Assembly: GCF_003002825.1 (NCBI RefSeq)
Contig: NZ_PVTE01000017.1
Location: forward strand, 1 to 64,000
Reading direction: 5' to 3'
DNA length: 64,000 nucleotides
Source of the DNA: Spirosoma oryzae
GTDB taxonomy: Bacteria > Bacteroidota > Bacteroidia > Cytophagales > Spirosomataceae
This document shows, piece after piece, positions 8,417 to 16,143 of this stretch. Below the pieces are notes generated by a model, which was not told the origin of the DNA, ran no database searches, and saw only the letters and a list, made by a program, of their open reading frames with translations. Made by a program: the position numbers and the translations under genes. How positions within the stretch are numbered: the stretch's first letter is position 1; each line of letters opens with the position of its first letter.

Positions 8417-8818
8417 TTACGTTACATACGTATCAATATCTACTTCCGCTTGGAGCATCTCTACGCTGTTGAGAAATGCCCGGTTAAAGTAAAGACCTGG
8501 CGTTCGCCCGTTCACAATGTCAATGACGATGTTAAACTTGGCCGACAAATGATTAACACTCATGAACTGACAAATAGCTTCTTCTGAACCGTTTAACTTA
8601 TTCAAAAGAGCCTCATACACTTCTGCCAAATCTAATGATTCGGTCGGACCTACGGACAAATCCCAGTAGGTTTCCTTATAGGTCGTTCGCCTACCAACAA
8701 TCGGTTGCCCTTTAATACCAGTCTCAGTCGGGTCAACCCCGACTAAGGTTGTCAGAGCTGTCAAGTCGAAGCTATCACCAAACACCGAAAGGTAGACTCT
8801 GATAGAAGTTTGACTCAT
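8417..8818 (-). CDS. DUF4279 family protein
   Basis: A 133-residue protein from the ATG at 8818; an in-frame upstream start at 8848 would add ten residues of repeat-derived sequence and is less likely. The pattern IRVYLSVFGDSFDLTALTTLVGVDPT, a downstream GxP-ixGRRT-yKETYWDLS stretch and a final Asp-rich end match DUF4279, a small alpha/beta family of unknown biochemical role (the quoted start spans residues 6-31). Members are often found as lone accessory genes, sometimes beside toxins as possible immunity proteins (general knowledge). Here it stands alone as the last cassette gene before the chromosomal part. No signal peptide. Family assignment fairly sure; function unknown. Confidence 0.72.
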   Translation of the reverse strand: MSQTSIRVYLSVFGDSFDLTALTTLVGVDPTETGIKGQPIVGRRTTYKETYWDLSVGPTESLDLAEVYEALLNKLNGSEEAICQFMSVNHLSAKFNIVIDIVNGRTPGLYFNRAFLNSVEMLQAEVDIDTYVT

Positions 8819-8848
8819 GCTTTTGTAATCAGTAGCTAATGTGCCCAA

Positions 8849-9216
8849 TCGGGGCGATTTCTGTGTCAGACGCTAGGTGGCAAACGCGCTATTTGGTCCG
8901 CATCAATCGGGGCGTTTCTCGTGTCGACTGAAACCAACCAACGAGCTAAAACCATTCTGTTACGGGACGTGCTACCTGTCGCACAAAACCCCGAAATGAA
9001 AGCACATTTTGGCAAAATCACCCAACGTATTATTGTACGCAAAACTGCGGAACTACAAGTTGTTGGTTAATAGCTATTTGTAGTTCCGCAGTTTTACTAT
9101 AAATGCGTTCCCAGCTATAAGTCTTATCACAATTGTACATCAACCAATGACAATAAACCAAAGCGATTGATTATTCGGTAAAACCGATCTCAGTCGCTTT
9201 GGGACGATATGGCTGG
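8849..9216. repeat. Right end of the array: repeat units, half-site and 18-bp inverted repeat
   Basis: Units near 8851, 8909 and 8963 end at an ACCCAAC core (9020-9026). No right half of a palindrome follows. Instead a perfect 18-bp inverted repeat lies at 9041-9058 and 9078-9095 around a 19-nt loop. After it comes 120 bp of unremarkable sequence up to the stop codon of the GH5-like gene. Confidence 0.6.
9041..9095. terminator. Strong hairpin at the array/chromosome junction
   Basis: Arms AAAACTGCGGAACTACAA and TTGTAGTTCCGCAGTTTT are perfectly complementary over 18 bp. The A/T ends give a short T run on both strands, so it could end transcription from either side: the GH5-like gene ends 122 bp to the right, also reading leftwards. 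It may alternatively be a recombination-related structure that closes the array. Confidence 0.5.
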
Positions 9217-10257
9217 CTACTTTGCCAACTGCTTGATCAGCGCGGTTTCGGCGGGGTCGAAGACGGAGCCGTCGGGGCGGAAGATGTCGTGGAACCATAT
9301 GGGCGGCTCCTTGCCGTCGGGCATGGGGGCGTTCCAGGCGTAGATGGTATTGGTCTTGCCTTTTACCAGTCCCCAGTTGATCGCGCCGACTTTGTATTTC
9401 TTGAAAATGGGCAGGCTGCTCTGGAACGTGCTGTTGCGGGTGCGGGCCATGTACTCGGTGCAGATCAGCGGGCGGCCGAAGCGTTTTTGCAGGTCGATGA
9501 TCTGCGCTTCCAGCTTGGGGGCTTCGTTGTAGTTGTGGAAGGTGATGATGTCCGACTGCGCAAACATCAGGTCGTTGGATAATTCGTGGTCGTTCCACCA
9601 GCCGGCGGTGATCGGCTGCGACGGGCGGACGGCCTGTGCCCAGGCAAACGTTTTGGTCAGCAGCGGCATCACGGCGTCGTTGTAGCCGCTGTTGGTGGGT
9701 TCGTTAAACAGGTCCCACACGAGCACGCGCTTGTCGTTGGCGAAGGCGGTCAGCACGCCTTTGGTATACTGCTCCAGTCCGGCCCAGGTGCGGGAATCGA
9801 ACAGGCGTTTGGTGCCGGGGGCGCGTACCCAGCCCGAGTTGTGCTTGCCCGTCACAGGCGCGGGCTGCTTGCCCAACTGCGGGTCGTCGTTCCAGCAGGA
9901 GTCGAACAGCACGAACATGATCTTGATGTGGTGCTTGTCGGCGATTTGCAGAAACTGGTCGATGCGTTTTTTGAACCCTTCGGCGTCCTGTTCCCAGACC
10001 AGGTTGTGCAGAAACACGCGCATGACGTTCATGCCGATGCCTTCCGCGTAGCCCAGTTCCTTATCGATGGTCGCGGGGTCGAAGGTGTCGGCCTGCCACA
10101 TCTCCAGCTGATTGATGGCCGTGCTGGGAATGAAATTAGCCCCAACCAGAAACGGCTGGGTTTTGTACCAGGTGTTGGCCTGCTGGGCCGTCCATCGCTG
10201 CGCGTTGGCCGTCAGCACCGACAGGGTCAGCAGGAGGGAAAGGAGGGGGATGCGCAT
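9217..10257 (-). CDS. Secreted GH5-like (cellulase/mannanase-superfamily) glycoside hydrolase
   Basis: A 346-residue exported enzyme of the clan A TIM-barrel type. A signal peptide (first 19 residues, cleavage before Gln20) is followed by a barrel with the acid/base signature WDLFNEPTN (Glu186) and the nucleophile strand CTEYMAR (Glu268). The HNY motif (241-243) and an aromatic-rich substrate groove fit a retaining beta-1,4-glycanase. Substrate cannot be settled; relatives are labelled cellulase, mannanase or xylanase. The ATG at 10257 is directly preceded, on its own strand, by a heptamer hairpin element. It lies just beyond the cassette array and has normal chromosomal composition, so it marks the chromosome side of the junction. 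Confidence 0.85.
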   Translation of the reverse strand: MRIPLLSLLLTLSVLTANAQRWTAQQANTWYKTQPFLVGANFIPSTAINQLEMWQADTFDPATIDKELGYAEGIGMNVMRVFLHNLVWEQDAEGFKKRIDQFLQIADKHHIKIMFVLFDSCWNDDPQLGKQPAPVTGKHNSGWVRAPGTKRLFDSRTWAGLEQYTKGVLTAFANDKRVLVWDLFNEPTNSGYNDAVMPLLTKTFAWAQAVRPSQPITAGWWNDHELSNDLMFAQSDIITFHNYNEAPKLEAQIIDLQKRFGRPLICTEYMARTRNSTFQSSLPIFKKYKVGAINWGLVKGKTNTIYAWNAPMPDGKEPPIWFHDIFRPDGSVFDPAETALIKQLAK

Positions 10258-10261
10258 GAGT

Positions 10262-10498
10262 TTGGGGTTTACGGTATTCAGTACACGGTTTTCGGTTTAC
10301 AGTATACGGTTTTCGGTGGGAACGTGGGTGCTGGCAGGATACTCAGTGTTGTGTTGACTGCTGCAAACTGAAAACGGTGAAGACACAAACCTTGGAACGA
10401 TAGATCAGCGACTGCCAGGTTGCCGCGCCACAGTGGTCACCGTGTGACGGCCATCGTAAACTGAATACTGAATACCGAAAACCATACACCGTATACCC
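10262..10498. repeat. Heptamer (GGTTTWC) hairpin element, copy 1
   Basis: Left arm at 10264-10317 reads in heptamers such as GGTTTAC, GGTATTC and GGTTTTC; right arm at 10455-10498 is the reverse complement type (CGTAAACTGAATACTG...). The long centre contains a second set of short palindromes (CCACAGTGG, CACCGTGTG) and resembles the centre of the copy at 33391. It begins five bases from the GH5-like start codon and fills the divergent gap to rsmI. Confidence 0.7.
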
Positions 10499-10560
10499 CC
10501 TAAAGCCGCCTATCCTAAAAATATCACCATCCACCGGGGTAAAGCTGTTAACTTGCGGGC

Positions 10561-11292
10561 ATGAAATTGTATCTGGTGCCGACACCCATCGGGAATCTGG
10601 ACGATATTACCCTGCGGGCGGTGAGTGTGCTGAAATCGGTCGACGTGATTCTGGCCGAAGACACCCGAACGTCGGGGGTGCTGCTGAAACACCTCGCCAT
10701 CAGCAAGCCGTTGCAGAGCTATCATATTTTCAACGAACACCAGACCGTACAGCGGCTGATCGAGCAGATGAAGGCGGGTAAAACCTTTGCCCTGATCTCC
10801 GATGCCGGTACGCCCGGTATTTCCGACCCCGGCTTTCTGCTGGTGCGGGCCTGCGTGCAGCACGATGTCACGGTCGAATGTCTGCCCGGCGCGACGGCCT
10901 TCGTTCCCGCACTGGTCAACTCGGGTTTGCCGACGGATCGGTTTACCTTCGAGGGCTTTCTGCCCCACAAGAAAGGACGGCAGACGCGGCTGGCCGAACT
11001 CGCCGACGAGGAGCGGACGATGGTGTTTTACGAGTCGCCCCACCGGCTGCTGAAAACGCTGGGGCAGTTTGCCGAGTTGTTCGGCGCTGACCGACCGGCG
11101 AGTGTGTCGCGCGAGCTGACGAAGCTGTACGAGGAAAACCGGCGCGGGCCGTTGTCGGAACTAATTGCTTATTTTGGCGAAAAAACAATCAAAGGTGAGC
11201 TGGTTATCTGTGTGCAGGGGAAAGAGCCCGAGAAAAACAAAGGGCGTCGGAATAAGTATGCCGACGAAACCGATGAGGAAGCCGATGACTAG
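10561..11292 (+). CDS. rsmI: 16S rRNA (cytidine-1402-2'-O)-methyltransferase
   Basis: A 243-residue tetrapyrrole-methylase-fold enzyme that methylates the ribose of C1402 in the decoding centre of 16S rRNA using S-adenosylmethionine. The N-terminal LVPTPIGNLDDITLRA and AEDTRTSG motifs are the family signature, followed by ALISDAGTPGISDPG and the YESPHRL motif. Length is typical, with a short lysine/aspartate-rich tail. It is followed by the DUF4105 gene, whose possible starts overlap the last 35 bases, suggesting translational coupling. Confidence 0.93.
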   Translation: MKLYLVPTPIGNLDDITLRAVSVLKSVDVILAEDTRTSGVLLKHLAISKPLQSYHIFNEHQTVQRLIEQMKAGKTFALISDAGTPGISDPGFLLVRACVQHDVTVECLPGATAFVPALVNSGLPTDRFTFEGFLPHKKGRQTRLAELADEERTMVFYESPHRLLKTLGQFAELFGADRPASVSRELTKLYEENRRGPLSELIAYFGEKTIKGELVICVQGKEPEKNKGRRNKYADETDEEADD

Positions 11293-12478
11293 CGCCGGTC
11301 GACTGCTCGTTCTGCTGATCGGGCTGCTGAGTGCGTCGCTGACCCACGCGCAGACCCTGTCGCCGAATGCCCGGATCAGCCTGTTGACGGCCGGGTCGGG
11401 GGAGGAACTGTACTCGGTATTTGGCCATACTGCCATCCGCGTCTATGACCCGGCGCTCAACCTCGACCGGACCTACGGCTGGGGTGGTTTCCGCTTTACG
11501 GAAGACAATTTCTACGTGAAATTCCTGCGCGGTACGCTGCCCTACTACATCGACGCTTACGATATGTACCTGTTCATGTACGCCTACCAGCAGGAGAACA
11601 GGACGGTGCGGGAGCAGGTGCTGAACCTCTCGGCCACGCAGCGGCAGCGGGTCTATCAGGTGTTGGAAACCAATATGCTGCCCGAAAACCGGACGTATCA
11701 GTACAAGTTTTTCTACGACAACTGTGCGACCCGGCCGCGCGATAAGCTGGTGGAAGCCTGTGGCGACAGCCTGCTGATTCCGTCGGCACCGGTTATGACC
11801 GGGAAGTCGTACCGCGACTGGATGAACGATTACCTGGGCGACAAGCCGTGGGCCAAGCTGGGGATGAACATGGCGATCGGGCATCCAGCCGACGAACAGA
11901 CCGACGGCTGGCACGCGATGTACCTGCCCAATAACGTTCACGACCAGCTGGCCCGCGCCACGATCCGGCAACCCAACGGGGCCATGCAGCCGTTCGTCAG
12001 CAGCGACAATGCCTTGTTTCAGGCGTCCACGACCTTCCGGCAGCAGGTGCCCATCATCTTCGACCCGACGGTCGTCTTTGCCGTGCTGGGGCTGGTGATT
12101 GTCTTTGCCACCATCCGGCAGTACCAGCGGGGCCACATCAGCCGGCGGCTCGACCTGTGGCTGTTTGGCGTGGTCGGCTTCTGGGGCTGGTTCTTACTCT
12201 TGCTCTGGGTCGGTACCGATCACGGCGTCACGGCCTGGAACCCGACGCTGCTTTATCTGGCACCGTACCACTTGCCGCTGATCTTCTGGGCCACCAACCG
12301 GAACAGTACGAGTGGTCGCCGGTCGCTGTACTTCGGCATCACGGCGCTGTTGATCGTCGCGGGGATGCTGCTCTCGAAAGTACCCGGTGGTGTCGACGTG
12401 TTGTTCCCGATCACCCTGCTGGTCCGCTGCATCGCGAATCTCCGCTCCCCCAGCCGGGAGGTTGTCCGGGCTATGTAG
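11258..12478 (+). CDS. DUF4105 (Lnb N-terminal periplasmic domain) membrane protein
   Basis: About 406 residues from ATG 11258; ATGs at 11273 and 11285 also give a good signal peptide, the last having an AGGA five bases upstream. After the signal sequence comes a periplasmic domain with the DUF4105 signature: ELYSVFGHTAIRVYD, YGWGGF and FFYDNCATRPRD. That Cys/His-containing fold is related to NlpC/P60-type and Lnb N-acyltransferase domains. Four to five membrane helices form the C-terminal half. Members of the Lnb family act on lipoproteins in some bacteria; whether this one does is not shown. It overlaps the end of rsmI. Confidence 0.8.
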   Translation: MPTKPMRKPMTSAGRLLVLLIGLLSASLTHAQTLSPNARISLLTAGSGEELYSVFGHTAIRVYDPALNLDRTYGWGGFRFTEDNFYVKFLRGTLPYYIDAYDMYLFMYAYQQENRTVREQVLNLSATQRQRVYQVLETNMLPENRTYQYKFFYDNCATRPRDKLVEACGDSLLIPSAPVMTGKSYRDWMNDYLGDKPWAKLGMNMAIGHPADEQTDGWHAMYLPNNVHDQLARATIRQPNGAMQPFVSSDNALFQASTTFRQQVPIIFDPTVVFAVLGLVIVFATIRQYQRGHISRRLDLWLFGVVGFWGWFLLLLWVGTDHGVTAWNPTLLYLAPYHLPLIFWATNRNSTSGRRSLYFGITALLIVAGMLLSKVPGGVDVLFPITLLVRCIANLRSPSREVVRAM

Positions 12479-12726
12479 CCCAGACGTCCACGTCTGGTGG
12501 ACGCGGCAGCTTTTTAGGTCGCTGTCGCGTCCGTCTACACCTGGAAGGTATGGAAGACAATGTGTAGCCAGTAAGTGTAGCCTGGACCGGACCTGGACCC
12601 GCGCCGGCGACCACCGCGTGGCCGCCGGCGCGGGTCCAGGTCCGGGTGGCCGTCAGGCCAACTGTTTACGGCGGGAGCTGTCAGGTCGCTTTGCGCCCAC
12701 CAGACCTGGAGGTCTGGGCTACATAC
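12474..12726. repeat. Nested palindromic element with TGTAGCC-type ends
   Basis: Outer arms TAGCCCAGACGTCCACG (12476-) and CCACCAGACCTGGAGG...GGGCTACA (to 12723) enclose an inner very GC-rich hairpin built on GGACCTGGACCCGCGCC (12594-12645). The same outer ends flank the element at 23225-23326. It sits between the DUF4105 gene and the GT-C gene, replacing an ordinary spacer; no gene seen inside. Confidence 0.65.
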
Positions 12727-12766
12727 CACTAGCCTACATCAAACTCTGAACATTAACTGATTAACT

Positions 12767-14227
12767 ATGGGTCGATTACTACCGGCACTGGCGCTGTTTG
12801 GTTTGGTCTTTTTCGTGTTTGCCTACAACTCGGGCTACGGCTACGATGCCACGGAATACCTGTTCGTCGCCCGGTCACTGAGTCACGACGGGGCGCTATA
12901 CGACTTTATCCCGTCGAAATCGTACCTGATCTATGCCTCGACGCACGTGCTGCTGACGCTGTTGGGTGGCTACAATCACGTCAGTATCTCGCTGCTGATT
13001 ACGCTGCTGGCAATGGGTGTAACTACTGCGGGCTACTGGGCGGCCCGGCCGTTTGGGCAGCGGGCTGCAACCATCAGCGCGGGACTGATCGCGCTGACCT
13101 GCTTCTTCACCGAGATGAACTACCTGGAGCCCGAAAGCTGGATCGCTCTGACGGGCCTGCTGGCTTTCGGGCTGGCGATTCGGAACGATGGACGCGACAA
13201 CTGGCGGTGGCTGGGGGCGGGGGTGCTGCTGGGTATCGGCATGTGTTTCAAGAGCGTCGCGGCTTTCTACATGGTCGGTTTTGCGGGCTATCTCGCGCTG
13301 CTGTGGCTGACGGGCCACCAAACGTTCGGCCGGATGGTCGGGCGGGGACTTCTGACGCTGCTTGGGTTTCTGCTGCCGCTCGGCCTGTCGGCGACGTATT
13401 TCTACGCCACCGGTCGACTGAATCCGCACGTCGAATGGACGTATATCTATCCGTTCGGGGGCTATCCGTCGCATACCTTATTTCTGGTGAAGTTTCTGGT
13501 GAAGCTGAGCTGGCTGCTGGCGCTACTGGCTCTGTCGCTGGTGCTGGTCTGGCTACCACCGTACCGCCGTCAGTACGCCCGGACACCGGCTTTGTGGCTG
13601 GCGCTGCTGCTGGCGGTGTTTGCCTGCGTGTCGCTGCTGAAGACGCAGGCCAGCCATTATTTCTTCCCGGCGGCCGTCTTTTTCAACCTGCACCTGGGTT
13701 TTCTGGCCGATCGTTTGCTGACGAATCAGTCGTGGTCGGTGAGCCGGTTGCCGCGCACGGCGCTGGTTGGGGCGGTGGGGCTGGCAGTCGTGGCGGTGGT
13801 TGCGCTGTGGCTGTACCGGCCCGATGCGGTTCGTCGGTTTACGCGGTTAGCCGATTACGGGGGCGAGGTACATCAGGCGAACTTTATTCGGCAGCAGGTC
13901 GGTCCGACGGGCCACGTACTGATTTTCGACAACGCCATGATGCTGTATTTTCTGTCCGACGTTGCGCCGAACGTGCCGTTCATCAATACCGAAATGCAGA
14001 CGACGCATTATATCGATCAGCACCCGGATGCCTACGGGCGTGCCCTGGCCGATACCAATCTGAAAATGATCGTTATCGACAACCGATCCTGTGTTATCGA
14101 CGACAGTACCGCCACGAACAAGCCGGCCAATGCCTATGCGTTGCGGCAGCTTCGCGCCAGTCTCAACCGTTACTTTCAGCCCGGCACCGATTCGACCTTC
14201 GGCATGCACTATTGGGTTCGCAAATGA
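12767..14227 (+). CDS. GT-C family (GT39/83-like) membrane glycosyltransferase
   Basis: A 486-residue polytopic protein with about eleven predicted membrane helices. The first extracytoplasmic loop contains YDATEY (26-31), the acidic motif that coordinates metal or lipid phosphate in GT-C enzymes such as ArnT and PMT-type mannosyltransferases. The C-terminal 100 residues form a soluble periplasmic domain. Such enzymes move a sugar from a polyprenyl-phosphate carrier to an envelope acceptor. The neighbouring GT2 gene at 14275 looks like a polyprenyl-phosphate sugar synthase, so the two may act in sequence. Acceptor and sugar unknown. Confidence 0.8.
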   Translation: MGRLLPALALFGLVFFVFAYNSGYGYDATEYLFVARSLSHDGALYDFIPSKSYLIYASTHVLLTLLGGYNHVSISLLITLLAMGVTTAGYWAARPFGQRAATISAGLIALTCFFTEMNYLEPESWIALTGLLAFGLAIRNDGRDNWRWLGAGVLLGIGMCFKSVAAFYMVGFAGYLALLWLTGHQTFGRMVGRGLLTLLGFLLPLGLSATYFYATGRLNPHVEWTYIYPFGGYPSHTLFLVKFLVKLSWLLALLALSLVLVWLPPYRRQYARTPALWLALLLAVFACVSLLKTQASHYFFPAAVFFNLHLGFLADRLLTNQSWSVSRLPRTALVGAVGLAVVAVVALWLYRPDAVRRFTRLADYGGEVHQANFIRQQVGPTGHVLIFDNAMMLYFLSDVAPNVPFINTEMQTTHYIDQHPDAYGRALADTNLKMIVIDNRSCVIDDSTATNKPANAYALRQLRASLNRYFQPGTDSTFGMHYWVRK

Positions 14228-14241
14228 TTAGGTCGTCCTGT

Positions 14242-14249
14242 TATCTTTG
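14242..14249 (+). promoter_or_regulatory. Bacteroidota-type -7 element
   Basis: TATCTTTG matches TAnnTTTG exactly and lies 25 bp before the GT2 start codon. The upstream -33 region (TTCG at 14217) is weak. Confidence 0.45.
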
Positions 14250-14274
14250 TCCAGCTATCGCGTAATCACTCCCT

Positions 14275-14958
14275 ATGCTTCTTTCTGTACTGATTCCAGC
14301 GTACAACGAACTGAAATCGATCGACGTTATTATCGAAAAAATACAGGCAGTACCGCTTGACAAGGAAATCATCATCGTCGACGACGGCTCGACGGACGGT
14401 ACCCGCGAACGGCTGGCAACGTACAGTGCCGTGCCCAATGTCCGGGTCATTCACCACCCGCACAATCAGGGGAAGGGCGCGGCTATCCGAACGGCCATTC
14501 AGCACATTCGGGGCGACATTGCCATCGTGCAGGATGCCGATCTGGAATACGAACCGCAGGATTACATCAAACTGGTGGAGCCGATCGTGGCTGGTCGGGA
14601 GAAAGTTATCTACGGCTCCCGCTTCCTGAAGCCGGAAAACCGCCATTCGTACTTCAGCTTCTACATCGGTGGGCAGCTCGTCACCTGGATCACGAACCTG
14701 CTCTACAATCAGCGTCTGACCGACGAGCCAACCTGCTATAAGGTGTTCGATGCGCAGTTTCTGCAATCAATTCCCCTCGACTGCACGGGTTTTGAGTTTT
14801 GCCCCGAGGTGACGGCGAAAGTAGCCAAGCGAGGCATCCGCATCCACGAACTGCCCATCAATTACTACCCCCGTTCGCTCCAGGAAGGCAAGAAAATCTC
14901 CTGGTTCGATGGTATCGAAGCCATCTGGGTGCTGCTGAAGTATCGGTTTGTGAATTGA
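14275..14958 (+). CDS. Family 2 glycosyltransferase, polyprenyl-phosphate sugar synthase type
   Basis: A 227-residue GT-A fold enzyme without membrane helices. Motifs: nucleotide-binding VDDGSTDGT (36-44), the metal-binding DAD (87-89), GKGAAIRTA, and a Tyr-Lys-Val-Phe-Asp loop late in the protein. This is the pattern of dolichyl/undecaprenyl-phosphate mannose or glucose synthases (DPM1-like). It probably charges a lipid carrier that the upstream GT-C protein uses; this link is inferred from adjacency. It has its own TAnnTTTG-type promoter. Ends in a heptamer hairpin shared with the convergent RluA gene. Confidence 0.85.
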   Translation: MLLSVLIPAYNELKSIDVIIEKIQAVPLDKEIIIVDDGSTDGTRERLATYSAVPNVRVIHHPHNQGKGAAIRTAIQHIRGDIAIVQDADLEYEPQDYIKLVEPIVAGREKVIYGSRFLKPENRHSYFSFYIGGQLVTWITNLLYNQRLTDEPTCYKVFDAQFLQSIPLDCTGFEFCPEVTAKVAKRGIRIHELPINYYPRSLQEGKKISWFDGIEAIWVLLKYRFVN

Positions 14959-15045
14959 AAAACGGGTTTACGGTTTACGGTAGGCTGCGAAGATGCGGAA
15001 CCATACCCTCGCCGTAAACTGTAAACCGTATACTGAAAACCGTTA
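14959..15045. repeat. Heptamer hairpin element, copy 2 (convergent gene end)
   Basis: Arms GGGTTTACGGTTTACGG (14967-) and CCGTAAACTGTAAACCG (15014-) plus a further ACTGAAAACCG face each other across a 27-bp loop. It lies exactly between two convergent stop codons and can act as a bidirectional terminator. Confidence 0.7.
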
Positions 15046-16002
15046 TTTCAACACCGCCAGAAATCCCTTTGGAATGGGTGCATCGAAGCGCATGGCTGCT
15101 TTCGTGATGGGGTGCTCGAAGGCAAGTACTTCCGCGTGCAGCCCCAGTCGCCCGATGGGATCGGTTTTGGCACCGTACTTGGCGTCGCCCGCGATGGGGT
15201 GCTTGAGGTCCTGCATGTGTACCCGAATCTGGTTTTTGCGGCCCGTTTCCAGTTCGAGTTCGAGCAGCGCGTAGCCATTGGCTTCCTTCACCGTTTTGTA
15301 GTTGGTAATGGCCAACTGCCCGTTCTCCGGGTTCTGACTGGAGTACACGATCAGGGCCTTACTTTCCCGCAGGTACGATTCGATTTTGCCCTGTTCCGGC
15401 GACGGAACGCCCTCAACCAGCGCTACATAGGTACGCTGCCGGATGGTTTCATTCCAGGTTTCCTGCATCAGCCGCTGCACGCGCTCACTACGGGCAAACA
15501 TCATAACGCCCGACGTCTCGCGGTCGAGCCGGTGGATGATGAAGATGCGGTTTTTCGGGTTTTCCTGCTTGACGTAGCTGCTCAGAATGCTGTAGGCCGT
15601 ATGGTCGCGCTGCTTCTCGGTCGCCATCGACAGAATGCCCGACTGCTTGTTGATGACGATCAGGTGCTGATCTTCGTACAGAATCGTCAGGCCACGAAAC
15701 TGCGCCGTGCGGGGTGCCCGGGTAGCCGCAATCGTTACCGTCTGACCGGGACGGAGGGGCTGGTTGAACTGCGTATATACCCGCCCGTCGATTTTGACCT
15801 GCTGGTTGCTGAGCAGTGATTTGATGTTGTTGCGATTCTTATGGGGCAGGCTGCTGATGAGAAACTGCATCAGTTCGGCTGGCTCCTGAACGGTCAGGTG
15901 CTGATCGACGCGATGCCCACGCGGGCGGTGTTCCCGCTCCGGCTTCTCCGGTAGATTCTCGTCGTCCAGGTTATCGTCTTCGTCGTAATAGGTATCCTCC
16001 AT
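15043..16002 (-). CDS. RluA-family 23S rRNA/tRNA pseudouridine synthase
   Basis: A 319-residue protein. An acidic N-terminal extension (1-30) precedes an S4 RNA-binding domain (about 55-90, SNQQVKIDGRV) and the catalytic domain with HRLDRETSGVMMFA at 157-170; Asp160 is the catalytic aspartate. The family converts uridine to pseudouridine in rRNA or tRNA. Which position is modified (RluD-, RluC- or RluA-like) cannot be told. The ATG at 16002 lies next to a hairpin element. It faces the GT2 gene across a heptamer hairpin. Confidence 0.88.
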   Translation of the reverse strand: MEDTYYDEDDNLDDENLPEKPEREHRPRGHRVDQHLTVQEPAELMQFLISSLPHKNRNNIKSLLSNQQVKIDGRVYTQFNQPLRPGQTVTIAATRAPRTAQFRGLTILYEDQHLIVINKQSGILSMATEKQRDHTAYSILSSYVKQENPKNRIFIIHRLDRETSGVMMFARSERVQRLMQETWNETIRQRTYVALVEGVPSPEQGKIESYLRESKALIVYSSQNPENGQLAITNYKTVKEANGYALLELELETGRKNQIRVHMQDLKHPIAGDAKYGAKTDPIGRLGLHAEVLAFEHPITKAAMRFDAPIPKGFLAVLK

Positions 16003-16036
16003 ACGGCAAAGGTACGGTATAGTTCGTGGTTTATGT

Positions 16037-16137
16037 TTTTAAACACAGAGATACGGAGTATGCCACAGCGCAAACAGAGGAATGGTAGTATCGTCTCGGT
16101 GTACTCTGTGGGACGCTCCGTATCTCCGTGTTTAAAA
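16037..16137. repeat. Long hairpin of the AACACAGAG type
   Basis: Arms TTTTAAACACAGAGATACGG (16037-) and CCGTATCTCCGTGTTTAAAA (16118-16137) are nearly perfect inverted copies, around a centre with further CACAG/CTCTGTG matches. It fills the gap between the RluA-family start codon and the LytTR gene stop. Confidence 0.7.
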
Positions 16138-16143
16138 CCCGGC

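Larger units (their letters stand above)
440..9026 (-). mobile_element. Integron-like gene cassette array (attC-like sites, no integrase seen)
   Basis: Nine palindromic sites of 85-89 bp recur every 0.3-2.4 kb. Each starts with an RYYYAAC-type core (usually ACCCAAC), carries an inner arm such as ACAGGGG, and ends with CCCCTGT and a GTTRRRY core (usually GTTGGGC). Between them lie single genes, all on the minus strand and of very different base composition. This is the layout of integron cassettes or of a CALIN (attC cluster lacking an integrase). No tyrosine recombinase is encoded at the right end, where the gene direction would place attI, so the integrase is lost, remote or left of the window. 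The array continues past the left edge or ends near it. The integron identity is inference; the repeat/gene alternation is seen directly. Confidence 0.6.

Noticed and set aside
10264..10317. Telomere-type heptamer repeats
   Set aside because: The heptamer only superficially resembles TTTAGGG; arms are short, internal to the chromosome and inverted.
9199..10371. Long plus-strand frames across the GH5-like gene
   Set aside because: Antisense frames of a GC-rich gene whose catalytic motifs are clear on the minus strand.
13207..14265. 352-codon second plus-strand frame within the GT-C gene
   Set aside because: Alternative frame of a real membrane protein; composition is Gly/Ala/Arg noise.
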